This document shows positions 55,536 through 64,000 of a stretch of 64,000 bases of DNA, piece after piece. The notes under the pieces were generated by a model. That model saw only the letters and a list, made by a program, of their open reading frames with translations. It was not told where the DNA came from and made no database searches. Origin of the DNA: Agromyces albus (lineage in GTDB: Bacteria > Actinomycetota > Actinomycetes > Actinomycetales > Microbacteriaceae); assembly GCF_030815405.1 (NCBI RefSeq), contig NZ_JAUSWX010000001.1, forward strand, positions 2,542,001-2,606,000, in the 5' to 3' direction. The first letter of the stretch is position 1; each line of letters opens with the position of its first letter. Made by a program: the position numbers and the translations under genes.

Positions 55536-56282
55536 CTACTTCCTGCCCTGCGCGGCGACGGCCGCTGCGCCTGCCGCGGCGGCCTCAGGGTCGAGGTACT
55601 TCCCCGGCTCGAGCGGCATGAAGTCGTCGCCGAGGGTGTAGACGAGCGGGATGCCCGTGGGGATGTTGAGCTCGGCGATGTCGGCGTCGCTGATGCCGTC
55701 GAGGTGCTTCACGAGCGCTCGCAGCGAATTGCCGTGGGCGGCGACGAGCACGACCTTTCCGGCTTCGAGGTCGGGGATGATGTCGCTGCGCCAATAGGGC
55801 AGCATGCGGTCGATGACGTCTTTCAGGCACTCGGTGCGCGGCAGCTCGCCGTCGGCGAGGTTCGCGTAGCGCGGGTCGCCGAACTGCGACCACTCGGCGC
55901 CGTCGGCAAGCTCGGGCGGGGGCACGTCGAACGAGCGACGCCAGAGCTGGAACTGCTCGGGCCCGTACTTCTCGAGCGTCTCGGCCTTGTCGAGGCCCTG
56001 CAGCGCACCGTAGTGGCGCTCGTTGAGGCGCCACGAACGGCGCACGTCGATCCACGCGCGGTCGGCGACGTCGAGCGCGATGTTCGCCGTCTGGATCGCT
56101 CGCGTGAGCACCGAGGTGTGCTGCACATCGGGCAGCACGCCGTGCTCGACGAGGAGCTCGCCAGCGCGGTTCGCCTCGGTCTCGCCGAGCTCGCTGAGTC
56201 GTACGTCGACCCAACCGGTGAACAGGTTCTTCTGGTTCCATACGCTGTTGCCGTGACGCAGCAGCACGAGGGTGTGAGGCAT
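55536..56282 (-). CDS. gpmA: 2,3-Bisphosphoglycerate-dependent phosphoglycerate mutase
   Basis: This 248-residue enzyme has the phosphohistidine motif [19 protein letters not shown] (His about 10), [27 protein letters not shown], and the second active His in [18 protein letters not shown]. It interconverts 3- and 2-phosphoglycerate in glycolysis. ATG 56282 ([11 protein letters not shown]) is the family start; a longer open frame exists. TAGGCT lies seven bases upstream. An Ala-rich tail ([12 protein letters not shown]) follows the fold. Confidence 0.95.
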   Translation of the reverse strand: MPHTLVLLRHGNSVWNQKNLFTGWVDVRLSELGETEANRAGELLVEHGVLPDVQHTSVLTRAIQTANIALDVADRAWIDVRRSWRLNERHYGALQGLDKAETLEKYGPEQFQLWRRSFDVPPPELADGAEWSQFGDPRYANLADGELPRTECLKDVIDRMLPYWRSDIIPDLEAGKVVLVAAHGNSLRALVKHLDGISDADIAELNIPTGIPLVYTLGDDFMPLEPGKYLDPEAAAAGAAAVAAQGRK

Positions 56283-56289
56283 GCCGAAC

Positions 56290-56295
56290 AGCCTA
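56290..56295 (-). promoter_or_regulatory. -10 box, leaderless-type promoter for gpmA
   Basis: TAGGCT on the minus strand, seven bases (GTTCGGC) before the ATG. Confidence 0.5.
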
Positions 56296-56384
56296 ACCCG
56301 GCGACATCCGGTGGCCCATTTCAAGGCGACGGATGACGCGGGCCGGCCGGCTACAGCCGGGTGCCCGCTGCACGTGGCAGCGCA

Positions 56385-57464
56385 TCAGCCGGGCAGCAGC
56401 GCCCTCGCCTCGCCGACGCTCAGCCCGGTCGCCGTGAGCACGTCGACGAGGTAGGGGCGAATCGCGTGCACGGCGTTGCGGTCGCCGACCGGGGCGTCGG
56501 GCAGGATGCGCTCGGGGTCGAGATGGCGCGTGATCTCGGCGAACGCCTCGCGTGCGATCGGCTGCGCGGCCACGTCGCGGAGGGAGTCGGCGAGCACGCC
56601 GAGCGCGACCGAGATGCGGCCCAGGAGTTCGGCGATCTCGGGCCGCGGGGTGCCGTCGCGCAGCGTCCACTCGACGCGCCGCGCCACGAGCCGGAGATTG
56701 CGCGTCGCGAGGTCGAGCCCCGCGAGCATGACGCGCAGCCGTTCGAGGTCGAAACGGGAACGGCGCACGAGCGGGGAGACGCGCGCGATCGCGAGTCCGG
56801 AGTCGACGGATGCCGCCCAGGCCTCGACGAGCGGCTGGGTGGCTCGCGCCCTCGACAACGCGTGGCCTGCGGCATCGGGATCACCGGCACGCAGCGACGC
56901 CGCGAGCTCGCCGAGCACCGCCACGTGCTCGTCGAGGAGCCGGCGTCCGTCGCGCATCGCGGTGCGGCGCGGATCGCGCGGGATCACCGCGGTCGCGAGC
57001 AAGGCGAACGCACCGCCGATGACGGCGTCGAGTGTGCGAACGAACGGACCGCCGTCGGGCGCCGGAACGAGCATGACGAGCGAGCACTGCACGGCCGCGG
57101 CGATCACGAAGGCCGCGTTGCCCGAGAGCAGGCGCGCGACGGCGAGCGTCAGCGCGAGGGCGATCGCGTACTGCACGATGCCGGCGCCGAAGCCGAGCAG
57201 CAGCGCCTCGGCGAGCGCGATGCCGAGCGTCATCCCGATCACCGTCTCGAGCACACGCACGGGCCGGGCATCGCGCACGAAGCCGAGCGCGGTGATGGCG
57301 ACGATCGCCGCGATCAGCGGCTGCTCGTGCCCGAGCACGAACCGAGCGAACGCGTAGGACGCGACCGCGGTGACCGTGATCTGCAGGATCGCGGGGAAGG
57401 AGTCCCCGAGCCGCCGCGAGCCCGCCGCGAACCGCGCTGCGAGCCCCTCGGCGGCCGTGGTCAC
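56385..57464 (-). CDS. FUSC-family (aromatic acid exporter-like) membrane protein
   Basis: This 359-residue protein has about six membrane helices in the first half (about 20-155), then a helical cytoplasmic part (about 160-359) starting AVIPRDPRRTAMRDGRRLLDE. This is the plan of FUSC/ArAE-type proteins, a single-unit form common in Actinobacteria. Export of aromatic acids is a family guess only. GTG 57464 overlaps the ygfZ stop by four bases; the longer open frame upstream belongs to ygfZ in another frame. Confidence 0.72.
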   Translation of the reverse strand: MTTAAEGLAARFAAGSRRLGDSFPAILQITVTAVASYAFARFVLGHEQPLIAAIVAITALGFVRDARPVRVLETVIGMTLGIALAEALLLGFGAGIVQYAIALALTLAVARLLSGNAAFVIAAAVQCSLVMLVPAPDGGPFVRTLDAVIGGAFALLATAVIPRDPRRTAMRDGRRLLDEHVAVLGELAASLRAGDPDAAGHALSRARATQPLVEAWAASVDSGLAIARVSPLVRRSRFDLERLRVMLAGLDLATRNLRLVARRVEWTLRDGTPRPEIAELLGRISVALGVLADSLRDVAAQPIAREAFAEITRHLDPERILPDAPVGDRNAVHAIRPYLVDVLTATGLSVGEARALLPG

Positions 57465-58618
57465 TTGCGAACGCCGAGCCGAGGAAGTCTCGGCACGTCG
57501 ACCGCCGCGCCGGCGTCGGCGGGGACGATCTCGACCTGCGCCGCCGCGACGTCGATGCCGTGGCTCTCGACGATGAGGGTCAGGCCCGGCGGCACCTGCC
57601 GCTTCACGACGGCGAGGGCGATCGGCCCGAGCTCGTGGTGCATCGCGCTCGAGGTGATGTGGCCGACGGGGCGGCGCTCGGGTTCGGCTCCCGGCTCGGG
57701 CTCGGGCCGCACCTTCTCGCCGACCACGGCGTCGCCCGCGACGGGCAGCACCGTGTCGCTGCCGTCGAGGTGCAGCAGCACGAGCCGGCGCGGCGGCTTG
57801 CCGAGGTTCAGCACCTTCGCCACCGTCTCCTGACCGCGATAGCAGCCCTTGCCGAGGTCGACCGCACTGCGCAGCCAGTCGAGCTCGTGCGGGATCGACT
57901 TCTCGTCGACCTCGGTCGCGAGGCGCGGCCGCCACGCGGCGATGCGCAGGGCCTCGGCGGCGAGCGAACCGGCGGGGGCGACCCGGCCCGCCTCCACGGC
58001 GGCCGCGGCGTCGGCGAGCGCCTCGCGCGGCACGATGCGTTCGATCCAGCGCCACGCGGATGCCGGGTGGCCCGCCTCGTGCGCGTACTGGTAGCCGCCC
58101 GGGGTGAGCGCCGTCCATGGGTCGACCCAGTCGAGGGCGATGCCGGCCGGCGTGAACGCCGGGGTCGCGGCATCCAGTGCCTCGACCGACATGGCCCCGA
58201 GCACCGCGAACTCGGAACTGCGGTCGGCGACCTCGACTCGGAGCATGAATCGCATGCGGTCGAGCCAGGCCGCGAGCGGCTCGGCCTCTGCGCCCTCGAC
58301 GATGAGCCACATGGTCTCGCCGTCGTCGATGACGTGCACCGCATGCTCGATGCGACCCGATGCGCCCAGGAAGAGCGCCTCGGCGCTCTCGCCCGGCTGC
58401 AGGCGGTCGAGCGCCTGGCTCGCCATCGAGTGCAGCCACGAGCGGCGGTCGGGGCCGGTGACGCTGACGACGCCGCGGTTGGAGAGGTCGACGATCGCCT
58501 CGCCGCGTTCGAGCTTGCGCTGCTCGACGATCGGGCCGCCGTAGTGGCCGACGATGCCGGCGTCGACGCCCTCCGCGACGACGGCGCCGGGTACGGCGAG
58601 GAACGGGGAGGAGGTCAT
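57461..58618 (-). CDS. ygfZ: Folate-binding YgfZ/GcvT-like protein
   Basis: This 385-residue protein has the aminomethyltransferase folate-binding fold (about 30-260; AIVDLSNRGVVSVTGPDRRSW) and the YgfZ hallmark KGCYRGQETVAKV (about 279-291), followed by a GcvT C-terminal barrel. YgfZ uses a folate and its Cys to help build or repair Fe-S clusters, for example in MiaB and radical-SAM enzymes. It is larger than E. coli YgfZ (326 residues) because of the C-terminal part. Its ATG shares one base with the nitrobindin stop (TGATG). Confidence 0.88.
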   Translation of the reverse strand: MTSSPFLAVPGAVVAEGVDAGIVGHYGGPIVEQRKLERGEAIVDLSNRGVVSVTGPDRRSWLHSMASQALDRLQPGESAEALFLGASGRIEHAVHVIDDGETMWLIVEGAEAEPLAAWLDRMRFMLRVEVADRSSEFAVLGAMSVEALDAATPAFTPAGIALDWVDPWTALTPGGYQYAHEAGHPASAWRWIERIVPREALADAAAAVEAGRVAPAGSLAAEALRIAAWRPRLATEVDEKSIPHELDWLRSAVDLGKGCYRGQETVAKVLNLGKPPRRLVLLHLDGSDTVLPVAGDAVVGEKVRPEPEPGAEPERRPVGHITSSAMHHELGPIALAVVKRQVPPGLTLIVESHGIDVAAAQVEIVPADAGAAVDVPRLPRLGVRK

Positions 58619-59226
58619 CAGTCCACTTTCGCGAGTCGGGCAGAGGCGTGGGTGCGGAGGTCTTGACCGAGCGCTGCGATGTCCCACGCCCACAGCAGGT
58701 GCGCCTCGACGAGGCCGTAAAGCCGGGTGGCCGCCGCGTAGTCCTTCGCGCCCGCTGTGCGCATGACGGCGTCGGTCGCGAGGTCGATTCGCGGCCCCTT
58801 CACCTGGCCGAGGTAGAGCTCGCTGACGCCGCCGGGGTGCACGATCGACACCTCGAGGTCGAATCCCCCGTCGGTGTTGCGCAGGGTCTCCACGGAGTCG
58901 GCGTCGGGATAGGGGGGCCTGCCGACCGCAGGGAGCAGCCCAGGGCCGACGTCGCCCTCGCCGAGGTCGCGGGCGATGCGCCAGTAACCGGTCTCGGTCG
59001 CGAGGGGAGCCGGCTCGCCGCCTGCGGTCTCGGGGAAGAGCCACGTGTACGACGTGTAGTTCAGGTGCGGGAGGCCGTCGTGGCTGAAGCTCACGCGCTG
59101 GCCGAACTCATGGGTGACCGACCCGTCGCCGACCTTGTAGTCGATCACGCCAGATCCCTCCCAGACTCCGATGAGCCAGGAGAGCGGAACGAGCTCGGCC
59201 GGAAGGTCGACGGGCAACTCGATCAC
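58618..59226 (-). CDS. Nitrobindin-like (FABP/DUF1794) heme protein
   Basis: This 202-residue beta-barrel protein has the family GxWxGxG motif in LIGVWEGSGVIDY (about 19-31), later VSIVHPGGVSELYLGQVKGPRI, and the end LLWAWDIAALGQDLRTHASARL. The proximal His of bacterial nitrobindins is expected near the C-terminus; LRTHASA is a candidate. It may bind heme and act on nitric oxide or peroxynitrite. GTG 59226 starts three bases after the stop of the 38-residue membrane protein and precedes ygfZ, the usual neighbour. Confidence 0.82.
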   Translation of the reverse strand: MIELPVDLPAELVPLSWLIGVWEGSGVIDYKVGDGSVTHEFGQRVSFSHDGLPHLNYTSYTWLFPETAGGEPAPLATETGYWRIARDLGEGDVGPGLLPAVGRPPYPDADSVETLRNTDGGFDLEVSIVHPGGVSELYLGQVKGPRIDLATDAVMRTAGAKDYAAATRLYGLVEAHLLWAWDIAALGQDLRTHASARLAKVD

Positions 59227-59229
59227 GAG

Positions 59230-59346
59230 TTAGCGCTGCCCCCGGAACAACTTGTAGACGACGACCCCGCTGATGTAGGCGATCGCGACGGTCGCAAGGC
59301 CGAGCAGGCCGATGAACAGCAATTCGAGGGCGAGCAACGACTCCAT
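59230..59346 (-). CDS. 38-residue single-span membrane protein
   Basis: The frame encodes 38 residues: MESLLALELLFIGLLGLATV, then AIAYISGVVVYKLFRGQR. One long hydrophobic helix (about 4-32) ends in a basic tail. TAGACT stands six bases before the ATG, matching the other leaderless promoters here, and the stop is three bases from the nitrobindin start. It therefore looks like the first gene of the nitrobindin-ygfZ-FUSC operon. No function is known; short membrane proteins often regulate or stabilise larger ones. Confidence 0.65.
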   Translation of the reverse strand: MESLLALELLFIGLLGLATVAIAYISGVVVYKLFRGQR

Positions 59347-59352
59347 GCGGAA

Positions 59353-59358
59353 AGTCTA
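59353..59358 (-). promoter_or_regulatory. -10 box, leaderless-type promoter for the 38-residue protein operon
   Basis: TAGACT on the minus strand, six bases (TTCCGC) before the ATG at 59346. It overlaps the stop of the next gene upstream. Confidence 0.5.
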
Positions 59359-59676
59359 CCCGTTCACCGCGGCTGCCACGGGGGCCACCGCGGCCGCCGC
59401 GAGCGCGACCACGACAACCGCACCGCCGACGCTCGCGCTCGCGCGGACGACGAAGCCCGCGGGCCGCCTCGACGCCAATTGCGTGACGAGCGCCGCGAGC
59501 ACGGATGCCGCGAGCACCACTCCGAGCGCCCCGTACACGGCGAGCCACGAGGCGTCGCCGAACCAGGAGCCAGTGCCGCCGTAGGCGAGCGCGACGACGA
59601 CGAGCGCACCGGCGAGGGCGATCGCCCATACGAGGAAGACGCCCGGCCATCCACGTGACTCGGAATGCGTTTGCAT
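59356..59676 (-). CDS. Small membrane protein, three or four helices, unknown
   Basis: This 106-residue protein has membrane segments at about 9-27, 38-58 and 78-104, and no recognised domain. ATG 59676 (MQTHSESRGWPG) is chosen over the longer open frame because GAGGAG lies three to four bases ahead and the upstream part is low-complexity. It is divergent from the GlnR-type regulator. The family is not recognised; a housekeeping transport role cannot be inferred. Confidence 0.65.
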   Translation of the reverse strand: MQTHSESRGWPGVFLVWAIALAGALVVVALAYGGTGSWFGDASWLAVYGALGVVLAASVLAALVTQLASRRPAGFVVRASASVGGAVVVVALAAAAVAPVAAAVNG

Positions 59677-59755
59677 GGTCTCCTCGTTCGGCTCGCACGT
59701 CGGGGGGCCCGGCGTCCCGTAGTATTGACGCACCTTACTACTGGAGGGTGAGTGC

Positions 59756-60445
59756 GTGGCGCAGCTGCTGATCTTGTCGCCGGCAGCCAACGATGATGTT
59801 CTTCCGGCTCTGTCACTCCTGACTCACCGAACGCGGGTCATCCCCGCTTCGCCTGAGCAGCTCGTCAGAGCGCCGGAATCCGATCTCGTCTTCCTCGACG
59901 CCCGCACGAACCTCGCCGGCGCGAAGGCGCTCTCGCAGATCCTGCGCACGACGGGGCTCTCGGTGCCGCTCCTGCTCATCGTCACCGAGGGCGGCCTCAC
60001 GGCGGTCACTCCCGATTGGGGCATCGACGACGTCGTGCTCGAGCACGCCGGTCCCGCCGAGGTCGACGCACGCATCCGGCTCGCGATCGGGCGCGCGCAG
60101 TCCGCCCTGCCGAGTGAGCGCATCCAGACGTCGGGCGTCGTCATCGACGAAGCGAGCTATTCGGCGAAGGTGCACGGTCGCACGCTCGACCTCACCTACA
60201 AGGAGTTCGAGCTGCTGCGCTTCCTCGCGGCGCATCCCTCCCGGGTGTTCACGCGCGAGCAGCTGCTCAGTGAGGTGTGGGGATACGACTACTTCGGCGG
60301 CACTCGCACCGTCGACGTGCACGTGCGACGTCTCCGCGCGAAGCTCGGCGACCTCGACAGCCTCATCGGCACGGTGCGCAACGTCGGCTATCGCTTCAAC
60401 GTGCACGAGGAAGACGATCGCGACCAGCCCGTCACCGCCCGTTAA
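59756..60445 (+). CDS. glnR: GlnR-type orphan response regulator (nitrogen control)
   Basis: This 229-residue protein matches Gln[21 protein letters not shown] near the N-terminus, [20 protein letters not shown] with the Asp (about 47), and [20 protein letters not shown], which strongly recalls actinobacterial GlnR. The receiver lacks the usual acidic pocket and Lys, so it is probably not controlled by phosphorylation. A winged helix follows (about 130-222; [20 protein letters not shown]). It would activate nitrogen-assimilation genes. GGAGG lies eight bases before GTG 59756. In mycobacteria glnR also neighbours phosphate genes. No cognate kinase is adjacent. Confidence 0.8.
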   Translation: MAQLLILSPAANDDVLPALSLLTHRTRVIPASPEQLVRAPESDLVFLDARTNLAGAKALSQILRTTGLSVPLLLIVTEGGLTAVTPDWGIDDVVLEHAGPAEVDARIRLAIGRAQSALPSERIQTSGVVIDEASYSAKVHGRTLDLTYKEFELLRFLAAHPSRVFTREQLLSEVWGYDYFGGTRTVDVHVRRLRAKLGDLDSLIGTVRNVGYRFNVHEEDDRDQPVTAR

Positions 60446-60490
60446 CACGCTCCTCATCGCGGTCTCGCGGGTGAATGGCATGATGAGGGG

Positions 60491-62668
60491 ATGACCGCCG
60501 ACAGTGTCCTCGACGACGACCGGACGTCGAGCGACTTCGACGACGACTTCGAGCCGCTCGACATCGAGGGGGCGCCCGAGCTCCCCGCCGAACGGTACCT
60601 CGATCGCGAGCTGAGCTGGCTCGCGTTCAACCAGCGCGTGCTCGAACTCGGCGAAGACCCACGGGTGCCGGCGCTCGAGCGCGCGAACTTCCTCGCGATC
60701 TTCGCGTCGAACCTCGACGAGTTCTTCATGGTGCGCGTCGCCGGCCTGAAGCGCCGCATCGTGACCGGTCTCGCGGTGCCGACGAACGTGGGCCGCTCGC
60801 CCGCCGACGTGCTGAGCGACATCTCGAGGAAGGCGCACGAGCTGCAGGAGCGGCACGCCGCCGCCTACCAGGAGCTCGTCAAGCCCGCCCTCGCCGAAGC
60901 CGGCATCCGGGTCGTCACCTGGAACGAGCTCGGCGACGAGGAGCGCGAGCACCTCCGCGAGTACTTCTCACGGCAGATCTTCCCGGTGCTCATGCCGCTC
61001 GCGGTCGACCCGGCGCATCCGTTCCCCTATATCTCTGGGCTCTCGCTCAACCTCTCGGTGCGCGTGCGCAACAGCCGCACGGGCCGACAGGAGTTCGCCC
61101 GCGTCAAGGTGCCGCAGATGCTGCCGCGATTCGTACGGGTCGAGCCCGACGAGTCCGTGGAAGACGCGCGATACATCACGCTCGAAGACCTCATCGCGAA
61201 CCACCTCGGCGACCTGTTCCCCGGCATGGAGATCGTCGAGCACCACGTGTTCCGCGTCACGCGCAACGAAGACGTCGAGATCGAGGAAGACGAGACCGAG
61301 AACCTCATCAAGGCCCTCGAGAAGGAGCTGCTGCGGCGCCGCTTCGGACCGCCGATCCGGCTCGAGATCACCGACGACATGGACGACGTCACGCTCGGCC
61401 TGCTCGTGCGCGAGCTCGACGTGACCGAACAGGAGGTCTTCCGCCTTCCCGCTCCGCTCGACCTCGGCGGCCTCTTCGACCTGTCGCGTCTCGATCGGCC
61501 CGAGCTGCACTACCCGACGCACGTGCCGACCACGCCCGTGCAGCTGCAGCCGTCCGAGTCGAACCTGCGAGCGGATGTCTTCGCCGCCGTGTCGCGGAAA
61601 GACGTGCTGCTCCACCACCCCTACGAGTCCTTCGCAACGAGCGTGCAGGCCTTCCTCGAGCAGGCCGCCGCCGACCCCGACGTGCTCGCCATCAAGCAGA
61701 CCCTGTACCGCACGTCGGGTCAGAGCCCGATCGTCGAGGCGCTCATCGACGCCGCCGAATCGGGAAAGCAGGTGCTCGCGCTCGTCGAGATCAAGGCCCG
61801 CTTCGACGAGCAGGCGAACATCTCCTGGGCCCGAAAGCTCGAGAAGGCCGGCGTGCACGTCGTCTACGGCCTCGTGGGCCTGAAGACCCACTGCAAGCTC
61901 GCACTCGTGATCCGGCAGGAGAAGGGGGTCTTGCGCCACTACAGCCACATCGGCACCGGCAACTACAACCCCAAGACCAGCCGCATCTACGAAGACCTCG
62001 GGCTGCTCACCGCCGACGACCAGGTCGGCAAAGACCTCACCCGGCTCTTCAACGAGCTGTCGGGCTATGCGATCGAGAAGAAGTTCAAGCGCCTGCTCGT
62101 CGCCCCGCTCCACTTGCGCAAGGGACTGCTCAAGCTGATCGCGACCGAGATCCGCAACGCCGAGGCCGGCCGGCCCTCCGGCATCCGCATCAAGGTGAAC
62201 TCGATCGTCGACGAGTCGATCATCGACGCGCTCTACCGCGCGTCGAACGCGGGAGTGCCCGTCGACGTCTGGGTGCGCGGCATCTGCAGCCTGCGTCCCG
62301 GCATCCCGGGGCTCAGCGAAAATATCCGCGTGCGGTCCATCCTCGGCCGCTACCTCGAGCACTCGCGCATCTTTTCGTTCCTGAACGACGGCGACCCGCA
62401 GACCTTCATCGGCTCGGCCGACATGATGCACCGCAACCTCGATCGCCGCGTCGAGGCGCTCGTGCGACTCACCGAGATCGACCACCTCGCCGAGATCGAC
62501 GCGCTCTTCGACCGGGCGATGGACGACACGACGAGCTCGTGGCGGCTCGACGGTTCAGGTGAATGGATCCGGCACTCGGTCTCCGAGGAGGGGCACCCCT
62601 TCGGCGACATGCAGAATGTGCTCATGCACCAGATCGGCGCGCGCCCGCGAATCGGGAAACGGCGTTGA
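60491..62668 (+). CDS. ppk: Polyphosphate kinase 1
   Basis: This 725-residue enzyme has an acidic N-terminus (1-35), the N domain ([19 protein letters not shown]), head domain (about 140-340), and two phospholipase-D-like catalytic domains: [38 protein letters not shown] and the phospho-His in [16 protein letters not shown]. The second active His is near the end (EHSRIFSF). It makes polyphosphate from ATP. It starts 45 bases after the glnR gene and its stop overlaps the Nudix gene start (TTGA). No clear Shine-Dalgarno other than GAGGGG precedes ATG 60491. Confidence 0.95.
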   Translation: MTADSVLDDDRTSSDFDDDFEPLDIEGAPELPAERYLDRELSWLAFNQRVLELGEDPRVPALERANFLAIFASNLDEFFMVRVAGLKRRIVTGLAVPTNVGRSPADVLSDISRKAHELQERHAAAYQELVKPALAEAGIRVVTWNELGDEEREHLREYFSRQIFPVLMPLAVDPAHPFPYISGLSLNLSVRVRNSRTGRQEFARVKVPQMLPRFVRVEPDESVEDARYITLEDLIANHLGDLFPGMEIVEHHVFRVTRNEDVEIEEDETENLIKALEKELLRRRFGPPIRLEITDDMDDVTLGLLVRELDVTEQEVFRLPAPLDLGGLFDLSRLDRPELHYPTHVPTTPVQLQPSESNLRADVFAAVSRKDVLLHHPYESFATSVQAFLEQAAADPDVLAIKQTLYRTSGQSPIVEALIDAAESGKQVLALVEIKARFDEQANISWARKLEKAGVHVVYGLVGLKTHCKLALVIRQEKGVLRHYSHIGTGNYNPKTSRIYEDLGLLTADDQVGKDLTRLFNELSGYAIEKKFKRLLVAPLHLRKGLLKLIATEIRNAEAGRPSGIRIKVNSIVDESIIDALYRASNAGVPVDVWVRGICSLRPGIPGLSENIRVRSILGRYLEHSRIFSFLNDGDPQTFIGSADMMHRNLDRRVEALVRLTEIDHLAEIDALFDRAMDDTTSSWRLDGSGEWIRHSVSEEGHPFGDMQNVLMHQIGARPRIGKRR

Positions 62669-63600
62669 CGACGGCGGTCTATGCCGCCGGCGCGGTCTGC
62701 TGGCGTCTCATCGACGGCAAGGTGCACGTGCTCGTCATCCACCGCACGGTCTACGGCGACGTGACCATTCCGAAGGGCAAGGTCGAGCCCGGCGAATCCC
62801 TGCCTCGCACCGCGGTGCGTGAGATCGCCGAGGAGACCGGGCTCGAGGTCGCACTCGGCGTGCCGCTCGGCATCTCGCGCTATCCGTTGCCGAGCGGCCG
62901 CGAGAAGATCGTGCACTACTGGGCCGCCGAGGTCAGCGAGCGAGCGGTGCAACGGTCCACGTTCCGGCCGAACGCGGAGGTCGCGGCACTCGAATGGGTC
63001 ACGATCAAGCGTGCCCGGGGCTACTTGAGCTATTCGCCCGACGTCGAGATCCTCGACGCCTTCGCGAAGCTCGTCGACCAGGAGGTGACGAGCACCTTCG
63101 CCCTCACGCTGCTGCGGCACGGCAAGGCCTCGACGCGCAGTGGGTGGAAGGGATCGGATGCCTCGCGGCCGCTCGTCGAGCGCGGCGTGCGGCAAGCGGC
63201 CGCCCTCGTCGAGACCCTCACGGCGTGGGCTCCGAAGCGGATCGTGTCGAGTCCGGCGGTGCGCTGCGTCACCACGGTCGCACCGCTCGCCGCCGCGACC
63301 GGAGTGAAGATCAAGCGCGACGCCGGCATCAGCCAGGAGGCCTGGGAGTCGGGCAACGGCGAGGTGCGTCGCGTGGTGGGCAAGCGGGTGCGCGCCGGGA
63401 AGGCGGCCGTGCTGTGCAGCCACGGTCCCGTGCTCCCCGAGATCATGCGCGAGATCGCCCTCGCCACCGGAACGCCGATCGGTTCGTACGTGACGGATGC
63501 CGCGGGGCTCGAGGCGGGCGCGTTCAGCGTCGTGCACCTCTCGGCCAGCAACCCGAGTTCGGGCATCATCGCCATTGAGACGCATGCGCCGAGGGCCTGA
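62665..63600 (+). CDS. Nudix hydrolase fused to histidine phosphatase (MutT1-like)
   Basis: This 311-residue protein has a Nudix domain (about 1-135) with box [20 protein letters not shown] followed by TGL, then a histidine-phosphatase domain (about 145-305) with [12 protein letters not shown] and a late [12 protein letters not shown]. The plan is that of mycobacterial MutT1, which hydrolyses 8-oxo-dGTP and diadenosine polyphosphates. The TTG start overlaps the ppk stop by four bases; earlier in-frame codons belong to the end of ppk. A strong hairpin includes its stop codon. Confidence 0.87.
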   Translation: MTTAVYAAGAVCWRLIDGKVHVLVIHRTVYGDVTIPKGKVEPGESLPRTAVREIAEETGLEVALGVPLGISRYPLPSGREKIVHYWAAEVSERAVQRSTFRPNAEVAALEWVTIKRARGYLSYSPDVEILDAFAKLVDQEVTSTFALTLLRHGKASTRSGWKGSDASRPLVERGVRQAAALVETLTAWAPKRIVSSPAVRCVTTVAPLAAATGVKIKRDAGISQEAWESGNGEVRRVVGKRVRAGKAAVLCSHGPVLPEIMREIALATGTPIGSYVTDAAGLEAGAFSVVHLSASNPSSGIIAIETHAPRA

Positions 63601-63620
63601 CGCTTCGCGTCAGGGCCCTC
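63591..63620 (+). terminator. Hairpin terminator across the Nudix gene stop
   Basis: GAGGGCCTGACGC and GCGTCAGGGCCCTC pair over 13 positions with one bulged base, loop TTC. The TGA stop lies in the left arm. It separates the ppk operon from pstS. Confidence 0.85.
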
Positions 63621-63661
63621 CCATCAACCTCACAGCCGCGGCCTCTGCCCCGACAGCGCTC

Positions 63662-63683
63662 GTTCACCTCCCGTTCACCGACG
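63662..63683 (+). promoter_or_regulatory. PHO box of pstS (RegX3/PhoP site)
   Basis: Two direct repeats of 11 bases lie end to end: GTTCACCTCCC and GTTCACCGACG. GTTCACC is the core unit of actinobacterial PHO boxes. It is 93 bases before the pstS start, in a 176-base gap that also holds the Nudix terminator. Confidence 0.85.
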
Positions 63684-63710
63684 TGGCGGATGCTCGTAAG
63701 GCGCGCTCAT

Positions 63711-63716
63711 TAGCGT
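63711..63716 (+). promoter_or_regulatory. Candidate -10 box of pstS
   Basis: TAGCGT lies 27 bases after the PHO box, which would replace the -35 element. Transcription would start near 63723, giving about 54 nt of leader. Confidence 0.4.
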
Positions 63717-63776
63717 CGCAGGCGGGTCGGCACCGGCCCGAAACCCCCTGCAATTGAAACCCCGGAAGGGAACCAC

Positions 63777-64000
63777 GTGAACCTCAAGCGTTTCGGCGTG
63801 CCCACCGTCGTCGCCGTCACCGCGGCGATCGCGCTCAGCTCCTGCGCCTCGAACGAAGGCGGCGCAACACCCGAGGACGCGGCCTCGTCGCTCTCGGGCA
63901 ACCTCGTCGGCGCCGGCGCGTCCTCCCAAGACGCCGCACAGCAGGCGTGGATCGCCGGCTTCCAGACCGCGAACCCCGACGTCACCATCGACTACGACCC
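63777..64000 (+). CDS. pstS: Phosphate ABC transporter substrate-binding protein PstS (partial)
   Basis: The first 74 codons run off the window edge. A lipoprotein signal (VNLKRFGVPTVVAVTAAIAL, then SSC; Cys about 23) is followed by GNLVGAGASSQDAAQQAWIA, the standard start of mature PstS with its phosphate-binding GAGAS loop. It should capture phosphate for the PstCAB importer. GTG 63777 has GGAAGGGA five bases ahead. The PHO box upstream puts it under SenX3-RegX3, encoded 9 kb to the left. Confidence 0.92.
   Translation, partial: MNLKRFGVPTVVAVTAAIALSSCASNEGGATPEDAASSLSGNLVGAGASSQDAAQQAWIAGFQTANPDVTIDYD

Overview
The window is 64 kb of high-GC DNA (about 70% by eye) with dense, short-gapped genes. 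It is almost certainly chromosome from an actinobacterium of the family Microbacteriaceae, possibly Agromyces-like. The evidence is the family-typical neighbourhoods (serC-DUF2530, DUF3027-cold-shock, LytR_C-DUF3263, carD, senX3-regX3-phoU), bacterial XPB helicase, nitrobindin, WXG100 protein, CIRCE-controlled groL, IdeR-type iron box, many leaderless promoters and GTG starts. No phage, insertion sequence, CRISPR array or rRNA operon was seen. One tRNA gene (Thr, TGT) is present.

Layout. 1-5.6 kb: end of serC, small membrane proteins, DUF3027 plus cold-shock protein, and an XPB helicase with its Helicase_C_3 partner. 5.6-9.5 kb: an iron(III) ABC importer behind an IdeR/DtxR-like box. 9.5-12.3 kb (minus): pyrimidine-reductase-like protein (frameshifted end), dihydropteroate synthase and a flavoprotein reductase, joined by 4-base overlaps. 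12.4-15.4 kb: an OmpR-type two-component system and a lone WXG100 protein. 15.5-36.3 kb: a purine-catabolism region. It holds an NMT1-type ABC importer, an XRE-cupin regulator, 8-oxoguanine deaminase, uricase, xanthine dehydrogenase (Fe-S/Mo fusion plus FAD subunit), XdhC, allantoinase, HIU hydrolase, OHCU decarboxylase, a MobA-like enzyme, an RpiR regulator, an allantoate amidohydrolase, an aminotransferase, an AtzH-amidase fusion and a frameshifted acetamidase/formamidase.

36.4-47.7 kb: DUF1275 protein, groL under CIRCE, DUF3048 lipoprotein, a cold-shock gene, LytR_C/DUF3263 pair, msrB, nitroreductase, a DMT transporter directly behind tRNA-Thr, a DsbA-like protein, an orphan MsmX/UgpC-type ATPase and DUF4032. 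47.7-52.7 kb: rlmB-cysS, fused ispDF, carD and a lipoprotein. 52.7-64 kb: a phosphate and nitrogen block with regX3-senX3, phoU, gpmA, a FUSC membrane protein, ygfZ, nitrobindin, a 38-residue membrane protein, a GlnR-type regulator, ppk, a Nudix/histidine-phosphatase protein and the start of pstS behind a textbook PHO box.

The purine region can be read as one route: import, deamination/oxidation to urate, then HIU, OHCU, allantoin, allantoate and ureidoglycine/ureidoglycolate. The aminotransferase and amidase suggest an added oxalurate branch that would recover the last nitrogen. The right end links phosphate sensing (SenX3-RegX3, PhoU, PstS), polyphosphate (Ppk) and nitrogen control (GlnR-type). 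Two genes carry apparent one-base insertions in G/C runs, which may be sequence errors or real mutations.
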